A stretch of DNA of 64,000 bases from an uncultured Porphyromonadaceae bacterium (GTDB taxonomy: Bacteria > Bacteroidota > Bacteroidia > Bacteroidales > Muribaculaceae). Within the stretch, counting starts at the first letter, position 1, and each line of letters begins with the position of its first letter. The position numbers and the translations under genes were made by a program. Positions 44,062 to 53,254 of this stretch are shown one piece after another. The DNA lies in the NCBI GenBank assembly GCA_902461565.1, contig CABPYL010000003.1:61666-125665 (forward strand), in the 5' to 3' direction. The notes below the pieces were generated by a model. That model was given only the letters and a program-made list of their open reading frames with translations. It was not told the origin of the DNA and made no database searches.

Positions 44062-44940
44062 ATGAAAGCATTCGTATTCCCCGGCCAGGGCGCGCAGTTT
44101 GTAGGTATGGGCAAGGACCTGTACGACAACAACGCCAAGGCTCACGATCTTTTTGAAAAAGCCAACGAAATTTTAGGTTTCAACATCACCGACCTCATGT
44201 TTGCCGGTACCGACGAGGATCTTCGCCAGACTGCTGTTACGCAGCCTGCCATCTTCCTGCACTCCGTACTGCTCGCAATCAGCCTGGGCGACGAATTCAA
44301 GCCCGATATGGTTGCCGGCCACTCCCTTGGCGAATTCTCGGCACTTGTTGCTGCTGGAGCTCTTAACTTCGAAGACGGTCTGCGTCTTGTTGCTGCACGT
44401 GCAAACGCCATGCAGAAAGCCTGCGAGATGGTAGAATCCACTATGGCTGCTGTTATAGCACTCCCCGACGAAAAAGTTGAAGAAATATGCTCCGGTATCG
44501 ACGGCGTGGTCGTTTGCGCAAACTACAACTGCCCCGGCCAGATTGTAATTTCCGGCGAAGTTGCTGCTATCGACAAAGCTTGCGAACTCCTCAAGGCTGC
44601 TGGAGCAAAACGAGCACTCAAGCTCAAAGTCGGCGGCGCTTTCCACTCCCCTCTGATGGAACCTGCTCGCGCAGAATTGGCTCACGCCATCGAAGTTACC
44701 GAGTTCCATAAACCCGTATGCCCGATCTATCAGAACGTTGACGCGCTGCCTCACACCGATCCAATCGAAATCAAGGCAAACCTCATTGCTCAGCTCACAG
44801 CTCCTGTGCGTTGGACACAGACCGTGCGCAACATGATTGCCGACGGTGCTACCGAATTTGTAGAACTCGGCCCGGGCAAAGTGCTCCAGGGCCTCGTTAG
44901 CAAAATCGACCCCTCCGTAACCGTTTCCGGCATGAACTGA
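44062..44940 (+). CDS. fabD: Malonyl-CoA:ACP transacylase
   Basis: Loads malonate on acyl-carrier protein for fatty-acid synthesis. The 292-residue chain has FPGQGAQFVGMG at 6-17, the nucleophile Ser88 in GHSLGEFSAL and His195 in GGAFHSPLM. The NYNCPGQIVISG segment and the GPGKVLQGLV end are also typical. It stands alone here, away from the usual fab cluster, with its own promoter and terminator. The codon use is rich in GCT/GTT compared with neighbours, as in a well expressed gene. Confidence 0.96.
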   Translation: MKAFVFPGQGAQFVGMGKDLYDNNAKAHDLFEKANEILGFNITDLMFAGTDEDLRQTAVTQPAIFLHSVLLAISLGDEFKPDMVAGHSLGEFSALVAAGALNFEDGLRLVAARANAMQKACEMVESTMAAVIALPDEKVEEICSGIDGVVVCANYNCPGQIVISGEVAAIDKACELLKAAGAKRALKLKVGGAFHSPLMEPARAELAHAIEVTEFHKPVCPIYQNVDALPHTDPIEIKANLIAQLTAPVRWTQTVRNMIADGATEFVELGPGKVLQGLVSKIDPSVTVSGMN

Positions 44941-44962
44941 CTGATAACCGCAACTGCATATA

Positions 44963-44988
44963 AAAAGCGCCGGAAACCGGCGCTTTTT
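44963..44988. terminator. Bidirectional terminator between fabD and the carbonic-anhydrase-like gene
   Basis: AAAAGCGCCGG (44963-44973) and CCGGCGCTTTT (44977-44987) form a perfect 11-bp stem with loop AAA and T or A runs on both sides. Confidence 0.9.
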
Positions 44989-45011
44989 TCATATCCTCAT
45001 GTATACAATAA

Positions 45012-45536
45012 TTATTTTTCTTCCTGGTCGTACCACTTGGAGTACATAAGATAGTTGCGGGCGATTTTCACGTTGATTTCGCGTGCCTGAGCGGGGTCTA
45101 CCATCTTGATGAACTTGGCGGGAGTGCCGCCCCACAATTCGTTTGGGCCGATTTTGGTGCGTGAAAGGACAACGGCACCGGCGGCCACGATAGCGCCTTC
45201 TCCCACTTCAGCATCATCCATAACGATGGAGCCCATGCCGATAAGGGCAAAATCATGGATTTTGGCGCCGTGGATGGTTACATTATGGCCGATGGAAACG
45301 TCGTTGCCGATTTCAATAGTGGATTTCTGATAGAGGGTGTGCAGCACGGAGCCGTCCTGGATGTTTACGCGGTCGCCGATAGTGATTGTGTTCACATCGC
45401 CGCGGAGAACGGTGTTGAACCAGATACTGCACTCGTCGCCCATCGTAACATCGCCTATTATGGTGGCGTTCTGGGCAAGGAAACAATCGCGGCCGATGAC
45501 TGGGGTGAAGCCGCGCACGGGAATTATCAATGCCAT
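45012..45536 (-). CDS. Gamma-carbonic-anhydrase family protein
   Basis: A left-handed beta-helix protein of 174 residues with hexapeptide repeats (NATIIGDVTMGDECSIW, IGNDVSIGHNVTIHG). The three metal histidines of the gamma class are present as His66, His84 and His89, so the zinc or iron site is intact. Members include YrdA/PaaY types with weak or no carbonic anhydrase activity; activity here is unproven. It is the last gene of the long minus-strand run, 12 bases after the aminopeptidase gene. Confidence 0.9.
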   Translation of the reverse strand: MALIIPVRGFTPVIGRDCFLAQNATIIGDVTMGDECSIWFNTVLRGDVNTITIGDRVNIQDGSVLHTLYQKSTIEIGNDVSIGHNVTIHGAKIHDFALIGMGSIVMDDAEVGEGAIVAAGAVVLSRTKIGPNELWGGTPAKFIKMVDPAQAREINVKIARNYLMYSKWYDQEEK

Positions 45537-45548
45537 AATATTCTAAGG

Positions 45549-47342
45549 TTATTTTTCAAGGGGTTCTGTATGTTCTGAGAGCCAGAGGCGCGCTGCCTCG
45601 TCGGCGATATGCGGCATAAGCCACTCGCGCACAGCCTGATGATAGCTGTCCACCCATGCGATTTCTTCGGGTGTCATGATGTCGAGGTCGAACAGGGAGC
45701 GGTCGAAGGGGAACAATGTGAGGGTTTCGAAAGAGAGGAATGTTCCGAATTCGGTTTCATTGAGGCGGCGGCAAAGCAGCAGGTTCTCGCAGCGGATTCC
45801 GTGAACACCCTCGCGGTACAGGCCGGGTTCATTGGATGTTACGCTGCCTGGGAGTATGGGCGCATCAACATAATTCATGCGTATGCCGTGAGGGCCTTCG
45901 TGCACGCCGAGGAAATGGCCTACGCCGTGGCCGGTGCCGTGGAGATAGTTAAGTCCTTCTTTCCAAAGGTATTGATGTGCAAGCACATCCAGCTGTGTGC
46001 CGCGTGTGCCTTCGGGGAAAACAGCGCAGGCAAGGGCGATATGGCCTTTCATGACGAGCGTGAAGTCTCTCTTTTCCAGAGCGTCGGGAGTGCCGAGGCA
46101 GATTGTGCGTGTGATGTCGGTGGTGCCGTCGAGGTACTGGGCGCCGGAATCGACAAGCAGCAGACCCTTGGGGTTCAGGACACTATCGGAATCTTTATCG
46201 GCTTCGTAGTGGACGATTGCGCCGTGAGGACCGTAGCCGGCAATGGTGCCGAAACTCTCGTCCTTATAATTCTCTCCCTTGCTGCGATATTTATGAAGAG
46301 CTTCTCCGACAGAGAGTTCCGTAACGGTCTCGCCTTTCGCCAATCGCTCCTCTATTTCCATAAAAGCATGAACCATAGCAACACCGTCGCGGACCATAGC
46401 CTGACGGATACCGTTGATCTGCACATCATTTTTCACCGATTTGAGGCGCGTGGCAGCCGTTGTACCGCCATCCACGGCACGGGAGCCGAGAATATCTATG
46501 ATAGCGCCGGTAGTTTTGGAGGCATCCACAAGAACACGCTCGCCAGCGGGAAGTGCCGACAGGAATTTCTGAATGTCGGAATACGGTTTCGTAACCACAC
46601 CCTGCGAGGCAAGATAGGCATGTGTGATATCGTTGAGTTTCGCCTCGTCGATAAACAGCACGGCACTGCCCTCCTCAAGATAAAGGAATGCCGTAGCGAC
46701 AGGAGTGTACTTCACGTCGTTGCTGCGGATATTCAGAGTCCATGCAATTTCATCGAGGGCCGACATAAGGGTTGCGTTAGCGCCTGCGGCAACAATTTCC
46801 TTAATTATGTCGACAATTTTATCGCGCGCGGAACGTCCTGCATACTGTATATCGTGGATATAGACTGCATCCGCAGGTAGTGCGGGCCTATTGGTCCATA
46901 TTGCGTCTATTACATCGAAATGACAGTTCAGCTCAATACCCTTTACAGCGAGTTCCGACCGCAATGCGGTGAGGCGGCTGTGCGGCATCAGCATGCCGTC
47001 CACACCCACCACTGCACTCGCCGGAAGCAACCGGCACAGCTCCTGCGCGATGGAGGGCGTTCCGGACAGCCCATCCTTCATCAGTCTTATTCCTGTGCCG
47101 TCAAGCTGCGCGGCAGCCTGGATAAAATAACGCGAATCGGTCCACAGCATGGCGTCGTCCATAGTTACGACAAGGTCGCCTGCCGAACCTGTGAAAGAAC
47201 TGAGCCAGCGGCGCACCTGCCAGTGAGAGGCAAGATATTCGCTCATATGCGGGTCGGCCTGCGGAATAATGGCCGCGGCGACACCGGCTTTTTTCATAAG
47301 GCCCCTGAAAGCGTTGAGGCGCGATACTATTTCTTCTTTCAT
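45549..47342 (-). CDS. Aminopeptidase P (M24 family)
   Basis: Removes N-terminal residues before proline. The 597-residue chain is of the long three-domain type: two creatinase-like N-terminal domains (about 1-300) and a pita-bread catalytic domain (about 310-535). The metal ligands fall in LLVDSGAQYLDGTTDITRT, GTGHGVGHFLGVHEGP, SNEPGLY and GIRCENLLL. A short C-terminal extension is typical for the class. No signal peptide, so cytosolic. It lies 14 bases after yraN in the same run. Confidence 0.93.
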   Translation of the reverse strand: MKEEIVSRLNAFRGLMKKAGVAAAIIPQADPHMSEYLASHWQVRRWLSSFTGSAGDLVVTMDDAMLWTDSRYFIQAAAQLDGTGIRLMKDGLSGTPSIAQELCRLLPASAVVGVDGMLMPHSRLTALRSELAVKGIELNCHFDVIDAIWTNRPALPADAVYIHDIQYAGRSARDKIVDIIKEIVAAGANATLMSALDEIAWTLNIRSNDVKYTPVATAFLYLEEGSAVLFIDEAKLNDITHAYLASQGVVTKPYSDIQKFLSALPAGERVLVDASKTTGAIIDILGSRAVDGGTTAATRLKSVKNDVQINGIRQAMVRDGVAMVHAFMEIEERLAKGETVTELSVGEALHKYRSKGENYKDESFGTIAGYGPHGAIVHYEADKDSDSVLNPKGLLLVDSGAQYLDGTTDITRTICLGTPDALEKRDFTLVMKGHIALACAVFPEGTRGTQLDVLAHQYLWKEGLNYLHGTGHGVGHFLGVHEGPHGIRMNYVDAPILPGSVTSNEPGLYREGVHGIRCENLLLCRRLNETEFGTFLSFETLTLFPFDRSLFDLDIMTPEEIAWVDSYHQAVREWLMPHIADEAARLWLSEHTEPLEK

Positions 47343-47356
47343 ATATAAAATTTTTA

Positions 47357-47731
47357 TTATCTGTATATTTTTATCGGAGGCTGAAAGGCATCCCGTATAT
47401 GCTCAACAGTATAGTCGTCCGGAGTTCCGGAGATAGCGAACAGATCAAAGCGCACTTCAAACAGGCCGTTGCTGTGATAGTTCAGAAAAGCGTCGGCGGC
47501 ACGCACCATATTCATAATCTTACGGGTCCCTACAGCTTCGAGCGGGTCGGTATCCTTGTCGGTACGCGTTTTCACTTCTGCGAACACATATTCACGTCCA
47601 CGCTGGGCAATTATGTCGATTTCCAGATGTCCCAGGCGCCAGTTGCGTTCCTTAATTGCAAAGCCTTCGCACGTAAGGACATCCACAGCAATCTGCTCGC
47701 CCCATCTGCCAGTGTCGTTATGCCGGGCCAT
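47357..47731 (-). CDS. YraN family (UPF0102) endonuclease-fold protein
   Basis: A restriction-endonuclease-like fold of 124 residues. It opens GRWGEQIAVDVLTCEGFAIKERNWR. The catalytic-type motif EIDIIAQRGREYVFAEVKTR has the Asp...Glu-x-Lys pattern of the PD-(D/E)xK superfamily. The biological role is unsettled, possibly DNA processing. Start set at MARHNDTGRWGE (47731), which puts it 4 bases beyond the trkH stop. A longer frame up to 47857 runs inside trkH and does not look like the family. Confidence 0.88.
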   Translation of the reverse strand: MARHNDTGRWGEQIAVDVLTCEGFAIKERNWRLGHLEIDIIAQRGREYVFAEVKTRTDKDTDPLEAVGTRKIMNMVRAADAFLNYHSNGLFEVRFDLFAISGTPDDYTVEHIRDAFQPPIKIYR

Positions 47732-47735
47732 AGTG

Positions 47736-49214
47736 CTACCTGCGCCAGAACGCACGAGTAAAAAGAACGAGAACAGTGAAAATTTCGAGACGCCCGATAA
47801 GCATAAGAGCAGACAGAATCCATTTTGCAATCGGGCGTAGGGTCTCGTAACCTCCACTTGTTACACCGGCACCAAGTCCGGTGTTGGACATACAGGAGAA
47901 GGAGGAGAAAAAAGCGTCTACTATAGGCGTGCCGCACGCCGTCAGCGCTATGCCGCCGCCGATAATCAGCAGCGAATATATGCACAGAAAACCTATCACT
48001 TTCGACACAAGATCGGGGCTTACAACCTTACCGTTTATGCGCACAGCCATCACGGAATACGGATTGAGACTGCGGAACAGTTCGTTGCGCGCGTTCTTAA
48101 AAAGGAAAAGTATGCGGTCTACTTTCGCACCGCCGGTAGTACTTCCCGCACAAGCTCCCATGAACATGAGTACGAATGTAAGGGCCAGTGGGAATGCACC
48201 CCACATCTCGAAATTACTGGCAGTAAAACCAGTGGAAGTTATCACAGCCACAATATGAAACAACGGGTTTATGGTAAGATCCTGCCAGTCCTCATATGTT
48301 CCGGTTACAAAGATGGATATTACAAACAATACCCATGTGGCGCCGATAATGCAGAGAAAGGCTCGGAACACATCGTTGCGCATGGCTTTGAAATCACCTC
48401 TGCTAACACGAAATATGATACCGAAGTTGACGCCGCCAAGGAACATGAAAACCGTAAGCACTATCTTTACATATAAATTATAGTGCCATCGGGAAATGCC
48501 CAGACCGGTGTCCGAAAAACCTCCGGTGGAAATGGCGCTAAGTGCATGGCATACACTGTCGAAGAAGTTCATAGGCCCCACCCACAGCAACAATATCAGC
48601 AGTATTGTGAGCACCATATATATTCGCCACAGCACTTTGGCTGTCTGGCTTATGCGCGGTCGGATTTTATCGTGAGTGATGCCTGTAACCTCGGCATTAA
48701 ACATCTGCATGCCTCCCGAATGATTCAGCGACGGTATAATGGCAAGCGTGAAAAGCACAATACCCATGCCGCCAACCCACTGCATTATGGCACGCCACAG
48801 ATGTATGCCACGGCTCATTGCATCGATATCGGGAATCACCGACGTGCCCGTTGTTGTGAATCCCGACATTGCCTCGAAGAATGCGTCGGTAAACCCCAGC
48901 GGATGGTCGCACAACATGAATGGTATCAGACCGAACAAGGTGAAAACCACCCACACCAGGGCGGTGAGGAGGAATGCATCGCGCTTGCCGAGATGGCTGC
49001 TGCGCGGACGACTGTATACAGTGCTGACAAACGCTGCCGAAACCGTAATACCGGCTGCAATGGCAAAAGCCTTCCAGTCGTCGTGGCCGTAATATATGCA
49101 GGCTGCCAGCGGAAAAAGCATGAACAGCGTCTCGATAAAGAGAAGCCATCCCATCACACGCGTGAGCATGCGCACATTGATTAGATGAGACTTCACTAAA
49201 TCGTAAATTGCCAT
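47736..49214 (-). CDS. trkH: Potassium uptake channel subunit TrkH
   Basis: Inner-membrane K+ channel of 492 residues made of four M1-P-M2 units. Selectivity-filter-like loops appear as AMSGFTTTGTSVI, ALSAISTGGFSDTG, VITSTGFTASNF and SFSCMSNTGLG, the last with the conserved SNTG. The KVDRILFLFKNARNEL loop near the third/fourth unit is typical. It starts 4 bases after trkA on the same strand; TrkA gates TrkH with NAD(H) or nucleotides. Confidence 0.95.
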   Translation of the reverse strand: MAIYDLVKSHLINVRMLTRVMGWLLFIETLFMLFPLAACIYYGHDDWKAFAIAAGITVSAAFVSTVYSRPRSSHLGKRDAFLLTALVWVVFTLFGLIPFMLCDHPLGFTDAFFEAMSGFTTTGTSVIPDIDAMSRGIHLWRAIMQWVGGMGIVLFTLAIIPSLNHSGGMQMFNAEVTGITHDKIRPRISQTAKVLWRIYMVLTILLILLLWVGPMNFFDSVCHALSAISTGGFSDTGLGISRWHYNLYVKIVLTVFMFLGGVNFGIIFRVSRGDFKAMRNDVFRAFLCIIGATWVLFVISIFVTGTYEDWQDLTINPLFHIVAVITSTGFTASNFEMWGAFPLALTFVLMFMGACAGSTTGGAKVDRILFLFKNARNELFRSLNPYSVMAVRINGKVVSPDLVSKVIGFLCIYSLLIIGGGIALTACGTPIVDAFFSSFSCMSNTGLGAGVTSGGYETLRPIAKWILSALMLIGRLEIFTVLVLFTRAFWRR

Positions 49215-49218
49215 AGTG

Positions 49219-50553
49219 TCAACTGAAAAGACGTTCTATTTTATGGAGCGCTCCGGCAAGGCAGAACACAAGAACGTGATCGCCGGGTTGAATTGTAGTC
49301 ATACCGGTAATAAGCATGCCCTTGTCGTCGCGTATAAGGCCTGCAAGAGTGAGCTCGCGCGGCAGTTTGAGATCCTTTACCGGACAGCGGGTAATTTTGG
49401 AGCCTTCCTTGGCCTCTAACTCGGCGACCTCTGCATCTGCCAGCGCCATGAACTTGGCGGAAGATGAATCGGCATCAAGCAACAGCTGGAATATGGTGCT
49501 GGAAGCCAACAGCTTTTTGTTCACTACCGTTCCGATGTTCAGATTCTCGGCCTGCGATATAAACTGAATGGACTCTACCTCGGCAACGGTCTTTCTTACA
49601 TTGAATTCCTTGGCTGTAAGGCAGGTAAGGATATTTGCCTCGCTGTTGTCCGTAAGAGCTAAAAATGCGTCGTCGTCGGTAATGCCGATTTCGGCAAGCA
49701 GTTCGGGATCGCGGGCGTCGCCATGTATTATCTCGCAGTCCGGACATTTCTGCGGCAGCTTTTTGCAGCGCTCGGAATCGCTCTCCACAATCTTGAACTT
49801 GAATTCGTCGCCGGCGAGGTTCACAAGACGCACGGCTATTTTGGAGCCGCCCATAATAAGAACACGGCGGACGCGGTATGCCGTTTTGCCTGTAACCCGG
49901 ATAAGTTCGTCGATATTGTCGCGGGTGGTGGTGATATATACAATATCGCCGTCCATAATGGTATCGTCGCCTCGCGGGATAATGGTCTCGTGGTTACGTT
50001 TGATTGCCGACACATGGAAATGACGGTTAGCAGAAGAAAAGTCCCTTAACTTCACACCCACAATCGGAGCACTGCCGCGCAGTTTCACACCGGCAAGAAT
50101 AATCTTGCCGTTGTGCAGTTCGAACCAGTTTCGGGCCCATGTACGCTTTAAGGCTGTAACAATTTCCTGGGCGGCAAGATATTCAGGATAAATCACACGG
50201 TCCACGCCCATCCGGCGGACAAAGACAGAATTCTCCGGATCCATAAAATCGTATGAATCTATTCGGGCAACTGTAGTTTTGGCACCAAGATTCTTTGCTA
50301 TCGAACAGGCCACTATGTTGTTTGTCTCGTACGGCGTAACGGCAATAAACAGGTCGCAGTCCCCCGCTCCGGCAGCGCGGAGAACGGAAAACATGGTAGG
50401 ATCTCCGGCAAAGGTAAGCAGGTTCAGGCTGGCATCGAGCACGGCAAGGCGCTCGGCATTGCTGTCGATAAGGGTAATGTCCTGCTCCTCATTGGAAAGC
50501 AACTTTGCAAGGTGCGATCCAACCTCACCGGCTCCTGCTATAATAATTCTCAT
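49219..50553 (-). CDS. trkA: Trk potassium regulator TrkA
   Basis: A cytosolic ring protein of 444 residues with two RCK halves. Each has a Rossmann nucleotide fold (MRIIIAGAGEVGSHLAKLLS at 1-20, and VLIMGGSKIAVRLVNL near 230) and a TrkA_C domain (GSAPIVGVKLRDF; LPRELTLAGLIRDDKG). The first glycine motif GAGEVG is intact; the second, MGGSKIA, is degenerate, as is common. It overlaps dxs by 4 bases (50550-50553) and precedes trkH. Confidence 0.95.
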   Translation of the reverse strand: MRIIIAGAGEVGSHLAKLLSNEEQDITLIDSNAERLAVLDASLNLLTFAGDPTMFSVLRAAGAGDCDLFIAVTPYETNNIVACSIAKNLGAKTTVARIDSYDFMDPENSVFVRRMGVDRVIYPEYLAAQEIVTALKRTWARNWFELHNGKIILAGVKLRGSAPIVGVKLRDFSSANRHFHVSAIKRNHETIIPRGDDTIMDGDIVYITTTRDNIDELIRVTGKTAYRVRRVLIMGGSKIAVRLVNLAGDEFKFKIVESDSERCKKLPQKCPDCEIIHGDARDPELLAEIGITDDDAFLALTDNSEANILTCLTAKEFNVRKTVAEVESIQFISQAENLNIGTVVNKKLLASSTIFQLLLDADSSSAKFMALADAEVAELEAKEGSKITRCPVKDLKLPRELTLAGLIRDDKGMLITGMTTIQPGDHVLVFCLAGALHKIERLFS

Positions 50554-52472
50554 CCGTCGCTGTTTTTGGAAGTTACTTCGGCAAGCGCCTCAGCAATGGA
50601 ATCAACGTCGAAGCCAGCCATTTTGTGCTGCTGCGCCGGTGATGCCTGCGGGATGAATCTGTCGGGAATACCGAGGCGGCGTATCAGCGGACTATGGCTG
50701 TGTGCTGTCATCCATTCGGCCACAGCACTGCCAAGGCCACCGTTTACGGTACCGTCCTCAACGGTTATAATCGGGCAGCCCTTGGCCGCTACCTCGGCGA
50801 GGATATCCTCGTCGATGGGCTTGAGGAATATCATATCGTAGTGCGCGGCATCGACGCCGGATTTCTCGATAGCTCGCTGAACATCGGATGCGACCGGCCC
50901 GATGGAAAGTACGACAGCGGCATTGCCGTCGCGCAGTTTCTCACCTTTCCCTACCGTAAGTTCCGCAAAAGGTTTCCGCCAGTCGGCTGTCTCGGAGGCT
51001 CCGCGCGGATAACGTATGGCAAAAGGTCCGCGGCGCAGTTTCTGCGCGGTATACATAAGGTTGCGCAAGGCAACAGCATCGCGGCCGGCGGCAATAGTCA
51101 TGCCGGGCACTGTCCGGAGATAGGCAAGGTCGTAGGCGCCGTGATGGGTAGCTCCGTCCTCACCCACGAGACCGGCGCGGTCGATACAGAATATCACAGG
51201 TAGCCCCATCAAAGCCACATCGTGGATAATATGGTCGTATGCGCGCTGCAGAAAGCTGCTGTATATGGCTACAAAAGGCAGCATGCCGTCTTTGGCAAGA
51301 CCTCCGGCGAATGTCACTGCATGACCTTCGGAGATACCGACATCAAAAACGCGCTCGGGCATAACGCCCTGCATGATGCCGACCGATGTTCCGGACAGCA
51401 TGGCAGCCGTGATGGCGACAATAGAAGGATTCTGCTGCGCAAGCTCCACAAGGGTATTGCCGAACACATCCTGATATTTAGGCGGCACACTGGCTCCCTT
51501 CGGCCCTGTCAGACGCTCGCCTGTCTCCGGATTGAATTTTCCGGGAGCGTGCCAGTGTGCGGGATCTTTCTCGGCGGGTTCGTAGCCTTTGCCTTTTACG
51601 GTGCGCAGATGCAGAATGCGTGGCCCCTGCATATCGCGGATATCAGTGAGTACGCGCACGAGGTTGCCTACGTCATGTCCGTCAAAGGGACCGAAATAGC
51701 GGATATTCAGGCCCTCGAAAATATTCTGCTGCCTGGACAGCAGGCTCTTTAAGCTGTTTGTGAAACGGATAAGTGCCCCACGGCCCTTGTCGCTGATAAT
51801 ATGCTTGGCTGTAAGCCACTTGGCAAGCTTATAACGGATATCGTTGTATACCTTCGACGTGTTCATGTGTGCCATATACGAATTCAGGGCACCGACATTC
51901 TCATCGATACTCATATCGTTGTCGTTAAGCACAATAAGAAGGTTATTCGGCATATTCGAGGCGTTGTTCAGTCCCTCGAATGCCAGACCGCCGCTTATAG
52001 AAGCGTCCCCGACGACAGCAACAACGTTACGCCGCGGCGCTTCGCCCTTGAGCGTGCTTGCAACCGCCATACCAAGCGCCGCAGATATCGAATTTGAGGC
52101 ATGACCCGCCGAAAATGTATCGTATTCGCTCTCGGCGGGAGTGGGAAACCCGCTCAGGCCTCCCATTTTGCGGTTTTGTGCGAAAGCGTCGCGACGCCCC
52201 GTAAGAATTTTATGGCCGTAGGCCTGATGACCCACATCCCACACAATACGGTCGTAAGGAGTATCGAAAACGTAGTGGAGGGCCACTGTCAGCTCTACAG
52301 CTCCCATGCTTGAAGCAAAATGACCAGGATTGACCGACAGAGACTTTATAAGGAACTGGCGTATTTCGGAGCAGAGCTGCGGCAACTGTTCAACGCTCAG
52401 CTTGCGCAGGTCGGCCGGCGTAGATATGGTGGCCAACAGAGGGCCGCACTGGTTAGTCGCATCCATACTCAT
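50550..52472 (-). CDS. dxs: 1-Deoxy-D-xylulose-5-phosphate synthase
   Basis: First enzyme of the MEP isoprenoid pathway; it joins pyruvate and glyceraldehyde-3-phosphate using thiamine diphosphate. At 640 residues it is full length. Features in order: VNPGHFASSMGAVELTVALH and WDVGHQAYGHKILTGR at the N-terminus, the thiamine-pyrophosphate site VVGDASISGGLAFEGLNN, then transketolase-like GISEGHAVTFAGGLA and HHGAYDLAYLR. The C-terminal domain ends the chain. Most family members read GDGA at the TPP site; this one has GDAS. It is coupled to the small membrane protein upstream and to trkA downstream by 4-base overlaps. Confidence 0.95.
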   Translation of the reverse strand: MSMDATNQCGPLLATISTPADLRKLSVEQLPQLCSEIRQFLIKSLSVNPGHFASSMGAVELTVALHYVFDTPYDRIVWDVGHQAYGHKILTGRRDAFAQNRKMGGLSGFPTPAESEYDTFSAGHASNSISAALGMAVASTLKGEAPRRNVVAVVGDASISGGLAFEGLNNASNMPNNLLIVLNDNDMSIDENVGALNSYMAHMNTSKVYNDIRYKLAKWLTAKHIISDKGRGALIRFTNSLKSLLSRQQNIFEGLNIRYFGPFDGHDVGNLVRVLTDIRDMQGPRILHLRTVKGKGYEPAEKDPAHWHAPGKFNPETGERLTGPKGASVPPKYQDVFGNTLVELAQQNPSIVAITAAMLSGTSVGIMQGVMPERVFDVGISEGHAVTFAGGLAKDGMLPFVAIYSSFLQRAYDHIIHDVALMGLPVIFCIDRAGLVGEDGATHHGAYDLAYLRTVPGMTIAAGRDAVALRNLMYTAQKLRRGPFAIRYPRGASETADWRKPFAELTVGKGEKLRDGNAAVVLSIGPVASDVQRAIEKSGVDAAHYDMIFLKPIDEDILAEVAAKGCPIITVEDGTVNGGLGSAVAEWMTAHSHSPLIRRLGIPDRFIPQASPAQQHKMAGFDVDSIAEALAEVTSKNSDG

Positions 52473-52639
52473 TTCTTATTTACATATTTCTTGTACATCG
52501 GCACAAAAATAATAATAGCCGACGCCACTATAACAAAAGCGGTATAAAGCGTAAACGGTGCACTGGCAACAAGATAGATTACCAGCCCAAGCCACAGAAC
52601 GCCAAGAATGACAAAACGCAATATTACCGATGTTTTCAT
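52469..52639 (-). CDS. Small membrane protein translated with dxs
   Basis: A 56-residue protein from MKTSVILRFVILGVLWLGLV, with two membrane helices (about 4-23 and 28-49) and a basic tail YKKYVNKK. No family is recognised. The start at 52639 is preferred over 52657, because the promoter at 52659-52690 puts the RNA start between them. Its stop overlaps the dxs start by 4 bases, so it leads the long transcript. Its role is unknown; coupling to dxs may be only for expression. Confidence 0.6.
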   Translation of the reverse strand: MKTSVILRFVILGVLWLGLVIYLVASAPFTLYTAFVIVASAIIIFVPMYKKYVNKK

Positions 52640-52658
52640 TCTATTATCGTTAATCACG

Positions 52659-52690
52659 CAAATTTACTAAATTTTGCAGGACCCCGCAAA
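52659..52690 (-). promoter_or_regulatory. Promoter of the dxs-trkAH transcript
   Basis: Minus-strand TTTG (52690 to 52687), 20 bases, TAAATTTG (52666 to 52659). This is a full match to the Bacteroidetes consensus. Confidence 0.75.
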
Positions 52691-52805
52691 TAAAAGTGAA
52701 GAGCGGAGGGTGGAGAAAGAACAGCTGATTGGAATTGGACTTATCGAACTAAAAGACTTATTGGAGTGGTTGTGGGTGGTTGTAATATAAAATTTTGTTA
52801 AAACT

Positions 52806-52848
52806 TAGTACTTTGTATTGCATAGTACTATTACATGTATTAACTTTG
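52806..52848 (+). promoter_or_regulatory. padR promoter with palindromic operator candidate
   Basis: TTG (52818-52820), 20 bases, TAACTTTG (52841-52848). The perfect inverted repeat TAGTACT (52806-52812) and AGTACTA (52824-52830) is centred on the -33 box, where a bound repressor would block polymerase. Confidence 0.65.
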
Positions 52849-52900
52849 CAGTGTCAAAACAAAACAGCCCTCTGAAAATCTACAATCACAAAAAGAAAAC

Positions 52901-53254
52901 ATGAACATCGACAACTCAAAATCGCAAATGCGCAAGGGCATGCTGGAGTTTTGCGTGCTAATCCTATTGAAAAACGGCGACGCTTACGCAAACGAAATCA
53001 TCGCCCGTATGAAGGAGGCTCACATGATAGTGATGGAAGGCACTCTCTATCCGTTGCTTACACGTCTGAAAAACGACGGTCTCCTGGCCTACCGATGGGA
53101 GGAATCTCCATCCGGGCCACCTCGCAAATACTACTCCATAACCCCTATGGGCGAATGTACGCTGGACCAGCTACGCCTGTCGTGGAAAGAAATAAGTCGT
53201 TCAATCAACCTTCTCCTCGCCAACCAAACAGAATCTACAATCGAACAACAATGA
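52901..53254 (+). CDS. PadR family transcriptional regulator
   Basis: A winged-helix regulator of 117 residues. The PadR core covers about 10-90 (KGMLEFCVLILLKNGDAYANEIIARM, then TLYPLLTRLKNDGLLAYRWEESPSGPPRKYY), followed by a short dimerisation helix ending in the tail QTESTIEQQ. PadR proteins usually repress their own operon and respond to stress or small molecules. The next gene overlaps by 4 bases, and a palindrome covers the promoter, so autoregulation is likely. The PadR-PspC pairing suggests an envelope-stress switch. Confidence 0.92.
   Translation: MNIDNSKSQMRKGMLEFCVLILLKNGDAYANEIIARMKEAHMIVMEGTLYPLLTRLKNDGLLAYRWEESPSGPPRKYYSITPMGECTLDQLRLSWKEISRSINLLLANQTESTIEQQ

Noticed and set aside
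45609..46880. A 423-codon frame opposite the aminopeptidase P gene
   Set aside because: All M24 metal motifs lie on the minus strand; no start signal or family match on the plus strand.
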